A DNA stretch of 64,000 bases from Scatophagus argus. Taxonomy: Eukaryota > Chordata > Actinopteri > Scatophagidae. The DNA lies in NCBI RefSeq assembly GCF_020382885.2, contig NC_058514.1, forward strand, positions 12,944,249 through 13,008,248, written 5' to 3'. Positions 35,345 to 47,900 of this stretch are shown here, piece by piece. The notes under the pieces were generated by a model. It did no database searches. It was not told the origin of the DNA and was given only the letters and a program-made list of their open reading frames with translations. Position numbers and translations under genes: made by a program. Position 1 is the stretch's first letter; each line of letters starts with the position of its first letter.

Positions 35345-37100
35345 TTTTGTCAGTCTCAAGAAATATGTACATTTGGTATTTTTTAATAATCTAATAGGGT
35401 CATGTGTATTTTCATACATAAGTGAGTTTTCTTTAAGGGCTTCCAGTAACAAGCTTTCCAGTTCTAAATAAAGTGGTCCCTGGTGCTACATAGTGCCACC
35501 TTCCAGTTGGTACTTTCACAGAACTGTAGCTTGTGAGAGTTCACATGAACTTCACTGTTTGAAAGTCTAAACAATAAGCTCTCAAGTCATAGATAAAAAC
35601 GTGAGAGCTCATATTATGGAAGTATGTCACTCCTACAATCCAAACAGAAACTTGAGAAAAACTCGCAGTGCTGAGGTAGAGGTGTGGCTCACAGGGAGTC
35701 TAGTTGAGAGCAATGGGAGGGAGCACAAAGGGTGAATATTATCCATGAGAAAATATAACAAAACGAGAATCCAAGCATTGCTATTGTTTTTTGAAGATTG
35801 CCTTACTTTTTCACACATTTTTCCACACTCCATATGAGCCTATTGTGAAATACTATGGATAATATTAAAACTGCTAAACAGAGCTCACTGAATGATATGA
35901 TAGTATCACCTTTGATGTAGAAAAATAAATATTTCCCTAAGGGGATCAAAGAAGTACTTTATTTCTTGTTCATTTTTTTGGAACATTTGTTGTATTTACT
36001 TACAGCTGAGTATTTCCATAATTTTCACTATCCAAACAATCATTCAGAAGCTTATTGGTTGCTTTTTGCCACAGCTCCATAATCCCATTTAATACAGTCT
36101 GGTTCCCTCTGCAAGCAGTCTGATTCCTGTGGGATCATAAGTTTGAAACACTGTGATAGTGAGGAAGTTGAGATGTTACAATACTCTGCATGGAATGAGG
36201 CATAACACAGTCAGTCACTGCAGTGGATCTGGTCAGGGGTAGTGATTTCATTCAGTTTAATCCAAATTAAAGTGTACCACGAGGCATTTCTGAACATGTA
36301 CAGACATAAAACACAACAGGTTATCAACTCATGTGAAGATGCTTATTCATAAAATGATGATGCTGATGAATGCTGTTAGATAAGGCAGAGCAGAGAAGTC
36401 ATGCATGTATCGGCTGATCAGCTGGTACAGTGTGAACATTATAAACTGACACCGTCGCTGCTCACATTGCTGACCATGCTGACACAGATACCCTGAGCTC
36501 CCCCCTGTGTTTCCCAGTGCTCCTCTGTCTCTATCTGTGGGTGTGGTCTCCTTGTTTCACTCTGCTTCTTCCCAGCAGCTGTCTTTATTGCACACCTGTA
36601 CTGCATCGACCCTGTTAGCTCCGTTCTAATCCCAATGCTTTCCTCAGCCTTCAGTTATCACCTCCTCTTGTTTCCTCACCTTATTCCTCTCACCTGCACC
36701 TCATTTCCTCATTAGCTTAGTTTTTATTTTAGTCCAGTTTGAGGTCAGTTCTTTGTTTTGCCCCTTGCTCTGTTTCAGTCCTGCTGTGCTTTTTCTTCTA
36801 AATATATATAAGTCAACTATTTTTCATGTCTCCCATCTGCTGCATCTGGGTCCAAATGTTCCACCCAGCTTATGGCAGGGGTACTAGTTCTCTCACTCTT
36901 TTCCAGTGTGTCTTAATGGTAAATGGTAAATTCTATTCCAAGTGTTGTCTGACAAACTCCCAGCAAACCCAGTAAATAAACCATATCCTTAATTTTAACT
37001 CTCTCCCGCTGCAGTGAACTCCTACATGTGAAGAGCTCTGACTTTTAGTTTGCCTTCATGTACTATGGATTTAGAAATAATGTGTTTAAAAATATCCCTA
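35345..37100. other. intergenic DNA with small repeat remnants
   Basis: A short LINE-tail-like fragment ('tttccctaaggggatcaaagaag') lies at 35930-35960. A C/T-rich block at 36500-36850 may be an old interspersed repeat. No gene recognised. Confidence 0.45.
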
Positions 37101-37107
37101 TCCCAGC

Positions 37108-37347
37108 TGACTACGGGCGAGAGGTGGGGTACACCCCGGACTGGTTGCCAGTCAACCAGACAACCACACACTCACACCTAGGGGCAATGCAGAGTAGCCA
37201 GTTAACCTAATGTGCATGTCTTGGGGATTGTGGGAGGAAGCTGGAGTACCCTGAGAAAACCCACACAGGCACAGTGAAGGCCCACACTGGGATTTCAACC
37301 TGAAACCCTCTTGCTGTGAGGCGATAGTGCTAACCAGTGCCACCCTG
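37108..37347. repeat. dispersed teleost repeat, distal part
   Basis: 'gactacgggcgagaggtggggtacacc', 'ggaggaagctggagtaccc', 'gagaaaacccacacaggcac' and 'gtgaggcgatagtgctaacca' appear in the order known from a frequent fish repeat. It overlaps in content with the proximal part at 38150-38276, so these are two separate partial copies in the same orientation. Confidence 0.6.
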
Positions 37348-38149
37348 TTTGATTTACACATTTACCTAAATGAAGAATATTCTAACAGTACAAACTTATT
37401 TATAGTGTGTTGTATTCTGAGTTCACTGCAAACCCTTTGACCTTGAACCAGCAGAGTGTGAATGAATGAGAAGAACATGCATATTAAGCATCAGTGGGAT
37501 TTTTTTTTAGTAATTGCAAATATTTAGAGAATTTGAATAGTCAAGATACTGTCTACTCAAATGAAGGGACTGTTGTCACACAGGTGTTCTTATTTACAAG
37601 TTTGTATATACATTTAAATGTATATTGCTGAAACAGCTCCCAGATAAATTGTTCTGAATAGCCTGTAGCCTCTAGCCTTCTAGGCCAGAGGAGCTAAGCT
37701 ACTGCATCGAATAGCTCCACTACTTCTCCAAGTGCACTAGTGAATATCAAATTTTAGAGTTGCTCTTTTAATTTGAAGTTTTATCCTACCAGTTTGATAT
37801 TTTTCTAATGTTTTTGTACTGCAAAAAGAGTGCTAACATAACTTAGACAACACCTGGATAAGTAACCTTGAATAGACATGACATAATTTACCAGCAGGGG
37901 GCAGCGTGGTAAATGACTCCGAAAAGTCACAAAATACTCATGCTGTCCTTAAATCCACCAGCAGTGGAGAATCTCTTTAGGTTCATGTTGAGAGCTGAAG
38001 CCTTTTTCACCTTTGCTTTATTTTGTTAAGCATATATCATTGAAATATTTGGTTTAAAACTGTTTAGAAGTTTAGAAGTTACTAAAGGTTTGGTCAGCTG
38101 TAGTAATTTGCCCACTGTGGTTTGAGAGAGATCAATTCAAGCAACGAGC

Positions 38150-38276
38150 ATATCCATCCATTCATCCATCCATTCATCCATCCATCCATCCATCCATTTT
38201 CTATACCGCTTTTCTATCAGGGTCATGGGGGGGCTGGAGTCTGTCCCAGCTAACTATGGGCGAGAGGCAGGGTGCA
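38150..38276. repeat. (ATCC)n run and proximal part of the same dispersed repeat
   Basis: About ten 'atcc' units (38151-38197) lead into 'attttctataccgctt', 'cagggtcatgggg', 'ctggagtctgtcccagctaac' and 'gggcgagaggcagggt', the usual start of the repeat whose later part is at 37108. Confidence 0.65.
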
Positions 38277-38719
38277 ACGAGCATATAATCATTTCAAATC
38301 AAAACACAATTATCAGTTTCGTAGTTAATCTGTAAATTATTATCAGCAAGCACAGAGTAATTATAAACTTGCTACTTGTGAAATTGAAAGCAGCAGAAAA
38401 AGATGTCCATAATGTGTGAAATATCTAATATGCTTGCATAATATAGCATGAATGCAGCACTTGGATGGTATTACATTACATGCAACTGACAGTGGACAGT
38501 GAATGAAAGTAAATACAGTACTATATTATTGTTAATATGAATGTTCAGCAGACACCTTTTAACACCAATAAAACAGGACTGCAGCCAGACATTAATATTT
38601 ATACAAGAGATTCAGGCACACTTTGACTGAACCTCTGATGAAGTTTAAATTCTAGTGGATATCCCAGAGTTTTCAAAAGAAATTACAGTAACTAGATTTT
38701 AAATAATCAACATTTTCCC

Positions 38720-39062
38720 TTCTAGAATGGAAACTAACTCTCTGTTCTGGAATGTAATGTTCCAACATTCTAAAATGGAATGTTCCAACATGCTCACTTG
38801 GAATGTTCTGTTCCAGAATGGAGTGTTCCAATTAAGAATCCATGATTCCAGAATGTAATTATCTGTTTTTGGAATGGAATGTTCCAAAATTCAACAATGG
38901 AATGGTTTTTCCAGAATGGAATGTTCCAGTGTTCTATAAAATGTTCTATTCCCCAAAGTATGGAATACTGTGTTCCTAAATGGAATGTTTTAACATTCTA
39001 GACAGGAATGTTCTGTTCTATTCTGGAATGTTTCAATTCAGAATCAAAGATTCTAGAATGCT
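38720..39062. repeat. array of diverged 5-bp GAATG/TTCCA units
   Basis: About 340 bp made mainly of GGAATGTTCCA-like segments in both orientations. GAA and TTC triplets recur at 5-bp steps, for example 'ttccagaatggaatgttcca' and 'ggaatgttctgttccagaatgg'. Units are diverged and interrupted. It resembles (GGAAT)n-type satellite DNA and, by spacing, arrays of heat-shock elements (nGAAn/nTTCn). Confidence 0.8.
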
Positions 39063-42000
39063 CAGAAATTGAGCATTTGCTCTTGGATTTCCAGGTGGAC
39101 GCTCCCCTCAGATGTAGCTTGGTTGAGCCTTGCTGTGCTGTCCTTCAGCTCACACCTTACATGTGTTTGCAAGGAACTAAGGTGGACATTAAATGGTGCC
39201 TCCCTGGACTTGTACTCTATGTCCTCCAGCTTTGTCTCCTGCTGCACCTCAGTGTTTTGTCTCCTCTGTTTTGTTTTATATTGTTTTAAAGGGGTCAAAA
39301 CATTTATTTCAGTTGACATTGTTGCTGCTAGTTATTAATAGAACCATGGCTCATGTCCCACAAGCAAACAACAAACAAACATGCACAAACTGCACAATAG
39401 ATGCTCCTATTTTAACAATATATATTGCCATATAATATTGTGTTTATGGAAAACTCCATTATAAATCAATGGCTTAACTCTTGACAATAGAACTTATTAG
39501 TGTATGATAATAATTTGTTAATCAGTACAGTGTAGTGTGACATTGACCTAACAGAATATCTATGACAACGGAGAGCTCTCTGTGAAAAACAGATCTAAAG
39601 TGTACTTGCATAGCAGCAGGAAAAAGGCTTTTTAAACCAGAAAATAAAATCATTGAAATAATAAATGGTCAAAATACTAACTACAATTGGGGGAAAAAAA
39701 TCAAATCTAGAAATCTAATTGTAATCTAAATGTTCGGCCCTCCTCTGTATTGATGGATCCTGACTTAAATCTCTGAATTATTAAAATTTCACACAAACCT
39801 GCGGCGAATGACATTTCCTCCTTCCGACATGATGTGCATGAAGGTAAAATGAAGGAGGAGACGTTGATGAAGAAAAGCACACAGCTCACAGAGAAATCTT
39901 TAAGATCTGAGTCAATACACACAAGAACTGATGTGCACAGATTAACGTCTGTGTGAGTAAACTCATTCATCTCCATTATCCCTGCCTCTAGAGGTCACTA
40001 TGCACCAGAACTCTCTCTCTCACACAAAAGGGGAGGATGTGCTCTCACATCATCACATCGCCTCTCACGTCGTAATCTTCAGTCTCTGCTGGCTGATGTC
40101 TAAGTTTACAGCCTGTGCTCTTGATTTAAAGCTGCATTTAAACCACGCAGGGCTGTGTGACTGATGAGACCACCGAAGGAAGAGGCTCTTTCCACACCTT
40201 GATGTTTATAATTCCTGTCAGTTTGTTTCCACAAAGGGAGCGAAGACCCAACTGTTTGGGTCAGAGCGACCACAGCTGGGGATGGCTGCATTCTCACCTC
40301 AACACCTCCTGCTGGGGTGGGGGCGAAGGGGCAAGGAGACAGCTAGACACCCTGCACCTGTCTCTAGCTGCTTTTTACATCCATGCTGCCACAAATCTCT
40401 AACACGAGGTTAACATGAAACATGACTAACTTGAGATGCAAGGACACACTGGAGTTTGAAGTTAGGTGTGTCACATATCAACACTAAAGGGTACCTTCTG
40501 CACCTGGATGAGACGCACAGGGATTTGACAAAAGTATTGGGCAGCGGGAATACGACCAGACTGATATAACAGGAAATGTGAACTGAGAGGGGGTAAATGA
40601 GAACATATCAGTTTTAGTGTGTAAGATTGGGCAAACATCAGAGGTCAAAACCAGATGCTTTATTTGGGTCATATTTTCTTAGTAAATAGGTCAAAATTGA
40701 TCTTCTTAGGTGTATTTAAAATGTTCATGTATGTAGTGGTAGTAGTAGAGTCTGACGTGCTGTACAGGTTTCATGCAGCCATAAACAAAGATTGTATGAT
40801 TCATCCAAAATATCATGTGATGGGTTGTGTTGCCCTAAGATTTTTACTTGTTTTCATCTTGTTCACTACTTTGATATTGCTTCTTTATGTTTTACCACTA
40901 TATAGAGTAAAACAGCTGTTTAAAACTCTTAATTTTATCTTATTTTATTTTATTGCCAAGTGATCAAGGTATCCAGCTCATGAAGCAAAAAGTTATTCAC
41001 AAGAGCCTGAATGTCATGCATTATAGGTCACCAAATAATAGGTCTGGATGGAGTAACGGGGGAGGAGTGTAGGGGGGGGGGGGGCACTGCGAATCAGCGG
41101 GAGGTGTGCCGAGGATAAAAGTTTGTTGAGGGGGGGGGGTTAAATCATCAGAGATCCTGAGGTGCCGTGAAGGTGCTCTCTCTCCCTTCTGCTTTCCACG
41201 ATGCTGAGCAAACACCAGAAACAATCAGGCTGACTTGGCCCGTCCAGACAATTGGATAGGGTGTTACCCAATCACAAGTGATAATCTCAACCAATTGTTG
41301 TTTGTGTAGTGTTTTTAAAGTAAACCCAAGTAAAAGCACCATTACATCACTGAACTAAAAGTAATAATCAACGTGGTGACACTCAGACAGTGTTCAGTCC
41401 AAACTGTCACACTCTAAATGAAACACATTTCCCTGCAGGCTTTCTCCTGGTTATCTCCCATCAGATACGCTCACTTCCCCGAGTCTATTCAAAAATGAGT
41501 CACCTATTAACAGTACATTGTTTTCAGCAATGACCCTTTTAACCCCTCACTGACCTGGCAGCTATGTGGTTTAATCTAATAAGTGTCATTTGAAATGTAA
41601 ATGTAGCAACCCTCCCCCACCCCCACACACGCACAAACATCATTGTCCTGTCAGAGGAATTGCTCATCATTCATCAAAGTATACGTCTGTTCCTTTTACA
41701 GCTCCAGCCAGCAGGTGAGGAGGCTCAGACATTCTCAGTGTTTTGTTGACTTTTATTAACACGGTTCATTTAACTGTTTTGCACCGAGGCTGCTGGTGAT
41801 CAAGTTATGGGGAATTAGATTAAAAACCCATACATGTTAATGTCATATAATGTTTGATTTATTTATTTTTATTTTATTTTCTTGCAAAGATATTGATGTA
41901 GCCTTCCTTCCTTCCTGTAGTTATTCTTCAATTAACTTGTGTGAATTTAGATCAGATCAGTATTTATGAAATCCAATGTGCTTTCTTAAATTTGGGGAAC

Positions 42001-44689
42001 AGTTTATTTAGGAATGCACTTTTTATGACAATTCTGTCACAATCACCACCACCACAACCATCCTCCAAAAGGAAGAAAGTTTGCTAGGTTTTTGTTTTAG
42101 CTGATGGTATTCACGGTTTCAGTTTAATTTGTCAAATTACGTTACTTGAGTCTGGTAGATCATTCTGTCAAAAATGTTTTTAGGGACTACATAAAACACT
42201 TAAAGGATTCCATCAGTCTAGCATCACTTCAGAGCTTTAGCATCCCAGTTTTAAATCCCACTGTCATATCTCTGGCCTTTGGTTTTACTCTTGTTATTTG
42301 GCGGTTCGTTGATGTGTTTGGAATTTCATTTCTATGAAGTAAATATGCTGATGGATCCCTCCAACCGCCCCCGCTGTGTTCCTTCCAACTGTTTGAACAG
42401 CTGGGTTTTCTTTATCACTGCTGTGGACCCACCGCTGATTCTTCCTGGTGGGAGGGGTAAGTGAGGTGGGTGTGTGAAGGTGGGGGGTCCTGGAGTCAGA
42501 GGCTCTCAACAGGAATGAGGTCTGCTGTGACTACTGCCTTGTTTGACAGAGCACAGCTGGAGTAAAGACACACACCGTCACGAAGAGACTCCCAATACTG
42601 CAGGAGTCTGATTGAAGAAGCGTTTGATGATCGTGACACTAATCAAGCAGAAATAAGTGAGAATGTAACAGGTTAAAATAGAAAAACGCGTAAGAAGTTT
42701 TAGGGACACAAATGTTCTCTGGTCACCAGGGCCTCACAAGAGAAAACACAGGCAAACTAAACAGAACAGTCACAGTTCTTGATAGATTCAATATCAATTT
42801 TCTCTCAGTTATTTTCACAATTAATCTTATATAAGATTAAATGTCAAACATCTGTGAAAACAGTTGGACAACAACCTAAGACTCATTTACAATCGTAAAT
42901 GACCAAGAAAAGCAGCAAAGTCGATTCATCCACTAATCATCTACTTCAGACTACACTCTAACAGCAATAGAAAACCACTCCTTTCTGTTGTCACAAACTG
43001 AAATGCATATATGTAACACAAAAGTGTATTATCTGGCTCAGTCAATAAACCTCTGAACCATTATTCCCTCATAAACATACATGTGTGTTTGCTGGTTTAG
43101 ACCTTCATTTATTTATTTAAAATGTCCAGTGGGTCCAATGTCCAAAATGTATAATGAACTTTGCACCATTTCTGGTCATCTACTGCACTGTGCTGGGCCT
43201 GTTTAATACGTCTATTAATGTGTGTCAACATGTGAAACACGCATACACACTAATTAAATTGAGCACTAGAGCACGCTGTGAAGTAAATGTCAGCGAGGGA
43301 AAGTGCAATAGGTTGATTGGGAAGTTAAATTGGATATTGAACTGACTTGTCTGCATTTTGGTCAGTGTGTCTCCGTGCAGCAGGGTTATTATTGGATAAA
43401 AAGCACGCCAGACTAATGAGAGCTAACAAATACAAGAAAATTGGGTTACAAATGAGCTGCAATTTCACCTCAGGGTGAAGGATAATTACAATCAATCCCA
43501 ACCTCAGGCAAGAGTCCCATATACTCTAACCTTGAACTAAATGTGAATGTGTTTCTGCTGCGTTTGCTGGTATTTTTCACTTTTAGATAACTTACATTGA
43601 TATCAGTAATGATTTGCATAATAGGAGTGAAATTTCCCATTGCACTGGTTTCAAGTGCAAGATCATCATTTAGAATTACGAATCTGCTCCAAGGTTAAGC
43701 TGTTGGGGAAAAAAGTGCATTTTGCTTGGTTTTCAGGCAGTATGTGTCTGTGTGCGTTTTTGGGGGGGGTGAAATTATGGAGTGAAAGGACACATGCTGA
43801 CAAATCATATGGCCATCAGTCTGGGCCACCACACTCCATGCCAAAGTCAGTTGTCCCATTAATTATAAGAGGCAGGTATCCTTACCAAGCTCCACACACT
43901 GCTTCATTTATCCCCACTGACCAGTTCACACAGCAGACATTTTGTTTTGGGCGCTGAGACTTGTAATTGACGGCAGCCACACAAGGCAGACCTTAATACA
44001 GGCCACTTTGGAGCCTCTCAGCCACCCGTCAACATCAACCTCACACAGGCTTAGCCTTGACAACACATACACTGTTCTGACATTTAAATGCTCCTGTGTT
44101 GAGCAGGCAGAACATGAATATGGCTCGACACCTGGAATGAGCCTTAATGCAGCACAGACCAAAGATCCTCTTCTTCCAAAGATATTAAGCACATGTACTT
44201 ATAGTAATAACCTAATCATTTGCATGAAATGTTTCTATGCAAATAAATGACAGACTAACTGTTATCTTTCTGTGTCCAGTAGTAGTAGTAGAAGTGGTTG
44301 ATCTGTCCTGTTTCACATTATATGATTTCTTTTATGTTTTTGGTTTGTTTTGGATTAATGGTCTGACCTCCAACTCATATACACTTGGGAGAAGTGTAAG
44401 AAAACCTTGGGAGAAAATTAAATTTGACACAGTCAGTTGGGAAAAAAGCAAAGACAGCAGATTGTTACAGTAATGAAATTATGCAACAGAAGTTTTGTAA
44501 CCAACCAGAAAACCAACCAGTTGTGCTGTTCTCAAACTTGCTGACAAAAAACCCACCTCAGAAGTCCCAAAAGTCTCATTGACCAAATTCCTCCACAAGA
44601 CCTCCTCTGTGAATTTGATGTGGCAGTAGACTGTATACATGAGATTAATTTGGAACAAACTGAGGGGAAAAACTGGGTTGTTGAGTGCA
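39063..44689. other. intergenic DNA, no gene recognised
   Basis: Open frames here are short and unlike any family I know. G-homopolymers lie at 41072-41084 and 41130-41139. A block at 43380-43520 looks complex and may be conserved non-coding DNA. Confidence 0.45.
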
Positions 44690-44905
44690 TTAACTGATTT
44701 TTAGTTGCAATATTCCACTATGTTCACTAGCTAGTTCCTTGCTTTACCTGTTGTTTGGTATGGGCAGGTAGTGCACAGTGGGTTTATTGGAGGTTTTTTG
44801 CAGCCTGCTGCAGCCATAAAACGAGGCTGATGTGAACCAACAGTAAAGCAGTCTACCATAAAACCAAAACAGTAAGCTAAGAGATGCTAAAAAGTTCCAT
44901 AAAAC
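44690..44905. repeat. dispersed teleost repeat, third copy
   Basis: Shares TTCCACTATGTTCAC with the 21.3 kb copy and 'gcctgctgcagcca' with the 13.6 kb copy. It ends with 'aagctaagagatgctaaaa'. Non-coding. Confidence 0.5.
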
Positions 44906-47900
44906 TAAGAGGCACTACAGAGTCAGGTAATATTTTCCTTTTACAAATTTGTGACAACAAATTATAAAATCTTAAATCTAAAAATACCCAGCATTAAGAC
45001 TAAGTGTGTGGACCAGTGGATCTCCACGCACGGCATGAAAAATATGCATACTCAATCTGCAGTCAATGTCTGATTAGACTTTCAAAATAAAGCTTGTCAA
45101 GAAACATTTCAACTAACAGTTTAGTTAAGTTTGGGCAACAAAATTACTTGGTTGGGTTTAAGAAAAGATCATGGTGCAGGTATATCACAAATGCATATAA
45201 CATATGCATGTGACTTAGCCAAGCATATTTAAAACAAGTCAACACTGACTTTTGATTTCACATGGGGCATAAGCAATGGTCTTGTCCTTCTTTGGACTAC
45301 ATTTGGTACTGCACCTTTATACACCTGTGTACTTTTCAGGCCTATAGGGGAAGCAATGTCACACTTGTATCTTCTGGACTGGTGGTTCTATTACACAGTC
45401 TGCAGTGAGATTGGGAAAATACTGATTACAGCACCTTTATCATGAGCAGTTATATTTCAAGAAAGGAGCGCCACCTAGAGAAAGAAAAGCTTTATCAACA
45501 GAAAATCTGAGTCACAATCTCACATCATATTCAGCATTCATGACTGAATAGCTAACAAATAATGAAAGTTTTACTCTGATGCATAAGATGCTTTCTGTTC
45601 TGTGCTATTCTGCCCTTTTATGTAAGCCACCTTTATTGAAAACACTTGCAAACACAGACATACCTTCCCTGCCATTCCGTCCCTTCACTGTATGTTGTTA
45701 CTGGCACAGAGTGATACCTGGAGCTAGGCATGCTGGGTAGGCATTTTTCAGCACTGTTACTATTCTGAGTATAATGTCTGGCCGGCAGCCACTTGCAGCA
45801 TTAGCAGCTCGGCGAGCTCACTGCCAACATCTGTACATGCTTCACACAGACTGCAGAGGTTCTGGCACCCGTACTCAACTGACGGACGGGTCTGCAGCTC
45901 CACATACCTCCAAACTCCACTCCAAACTGTCTGAGGGTGGGGGGGGGGGGTGCATCGAGGGGTACGGGAGGTGATTCACAGCCAGAAAAACATCTATCAT
46001 GCAGGCGCCGCTGTGACCAAACAAATCAGTGGCGGCTAGAAAATATGATTTCACCAAGAGAGGAATGTGAGAGCTGAGGCACGCTGCAAGGCTGCTGAGC
46101 AGAAAGAAGGCATGATGGGATCAGTGCTGTCGGTTATGGGGATGATTCTAGGGGCCTACAGCTGACAAGAGCCTTTAAGTACTTGAAGGGGGGTACAGAC
46201 AGGAATTTCCAGCTACACCCTTTGATGAGGTATTTCAGGTTGTTCAAAACTCGAAAAGAAGAAAAGAAAGATAATTAACAAGTTGAATCACACTGGAAGA
46301 AAGTTAAATTCTCTGATTTTTTGGCACAAACTTCAAAAAGAAGAAAAAATTTTCTCCTTGGGCTCCAGATTAAACGACTTGTCAAGCTAGAGGGAGGTGT
46401 TGTTGCTGTCTGGTGTTGGTTACCAGTGTGAGGCCTCAGACCATGAGGAAGCAATCAGCCCATCGATGAGTGGGCCTGTTGGGACGGTGCAGTCTCTCAA
46501 AATCCTGCACGAGTCTGCAGGGATCTAATCAATCACCACAAGCAGGCAAAATACTCCAACATGCCATCCCTGCCCTAGATTCCTGCTAAGTTTGTGTTTT
46601 TTGTTTGTTTCTTCCCTGCTGAGGAGTCAGCATACCGAGGTGCTAAAAAAAACACCCCAGAATCCCGAAGGAGAAGTAAGTTATAATCAGTTGTGCTGAT
46701 AAACGGAGTCTCGAGGAACATTTTCTCTACGCTTAGTTACTCAGCTACAGATGAGAATTTGATTTCATTATGTTTCAATCAGCAGAGCCAACTGAAATGA
46801 CTGCACATGGCTCATATGTTAAATTGAATCATTTGTTAAAATTAAATTAAACTTCTCATTGTGCAGACAAGTTCATACTTATGATGGAGCTATAATTGCA
46901 GTAAGTGGAATATATAGCTTTCATTAGATTTCAAGAGGATAACATTAATTCACCCTCAGTCCTTCACCGTAAGTAGGCTATAGAATCAATACACTGCCTA
47001 ACAGCCACTTTCTTTCTGGCACAATCCAATTCATTGACAAGTTTTAACTGAAAACAACTGGGGATAGGAGCAAATGGAGCAGCAGGAATAGCCACATGCG
47101 GTGTTTTGTCCAAATGTTTAATTGCTGTTAGAGCAGACAAACAACATTAAACAAGATGATAAAAGCAAAAACTATGATGAGATTATTAGACCAAATGTTA
47201 CCAAGAACAACTTGCGTGTGCAGTATTTTCTTTATCGATTAATGACCCTCATGTACTGAGTGGTGTGTTGAGGTTTCTCCTCTTGCAGCTGCCTCATTTG
47301 CCCTTTCTGAATACAAAGCAACTGTCTACCTGAGCAAAGAGCAGCTGTTACAGAGGCAATAAACCATTCAGAAGACAACTTTCAAACAATGGGAATGCTT
47401 ATCACTAATCAGCTGCATTGTAAGAGCAGAAAACAACCTCGTGTCGAAACAATTCAGGCTGTTTGCTCAAAAATGATGCCTGGTACTGATGGATGTAGCA
47501 TTTCACAGATGTTTATTGTCCTCAACTATGTGCATTAACAAGTTAGTTTATTGTGATCAGAGATATTAGAAAAGTATCTAAATAAGGAATGAAATACTAT
47601 CCTTATTGTTTAACTTTCAGAATTAAATTAGTAATGTGTGAAATGTAAAAAGTGTACTTAAAGTATAAAGATTAGATGAAAACATTACTGAGTATCTAAA
47701 AAGTCTAACAAAATGGAGTGCTCCTTGGATGGAGTTAGCATAATCAGCCATTGCATTCATTCATCGACAATAAATAAAAGTCATACCTGCATTTAAAAAG
47801 GAATGGTTGTTCATTTTAGCTCCCTAAAACTGTTACCACGGGTCATGTTAACTTGAGATGCTACAGTGGCTTTTCGTAAACCAATTTAAGCAGTACTGTG

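Noticed and set aside
35186-35452. 88-codon minus-strand frame over tRNA-Lys
   Set aside because: Translation of the tRNA and its flanks, not a protein gene.
38150-38200. Repeated ATCC units considered as a CRISPR-like array
   Set aside because: Simple tetranucleotide repeat without spacers, in a vertebrate genome.
45774-45974. 66-codon frame ending in a Gly run
   Set aside because: The Gly run comes from a G homopolymer; no other coding sign.
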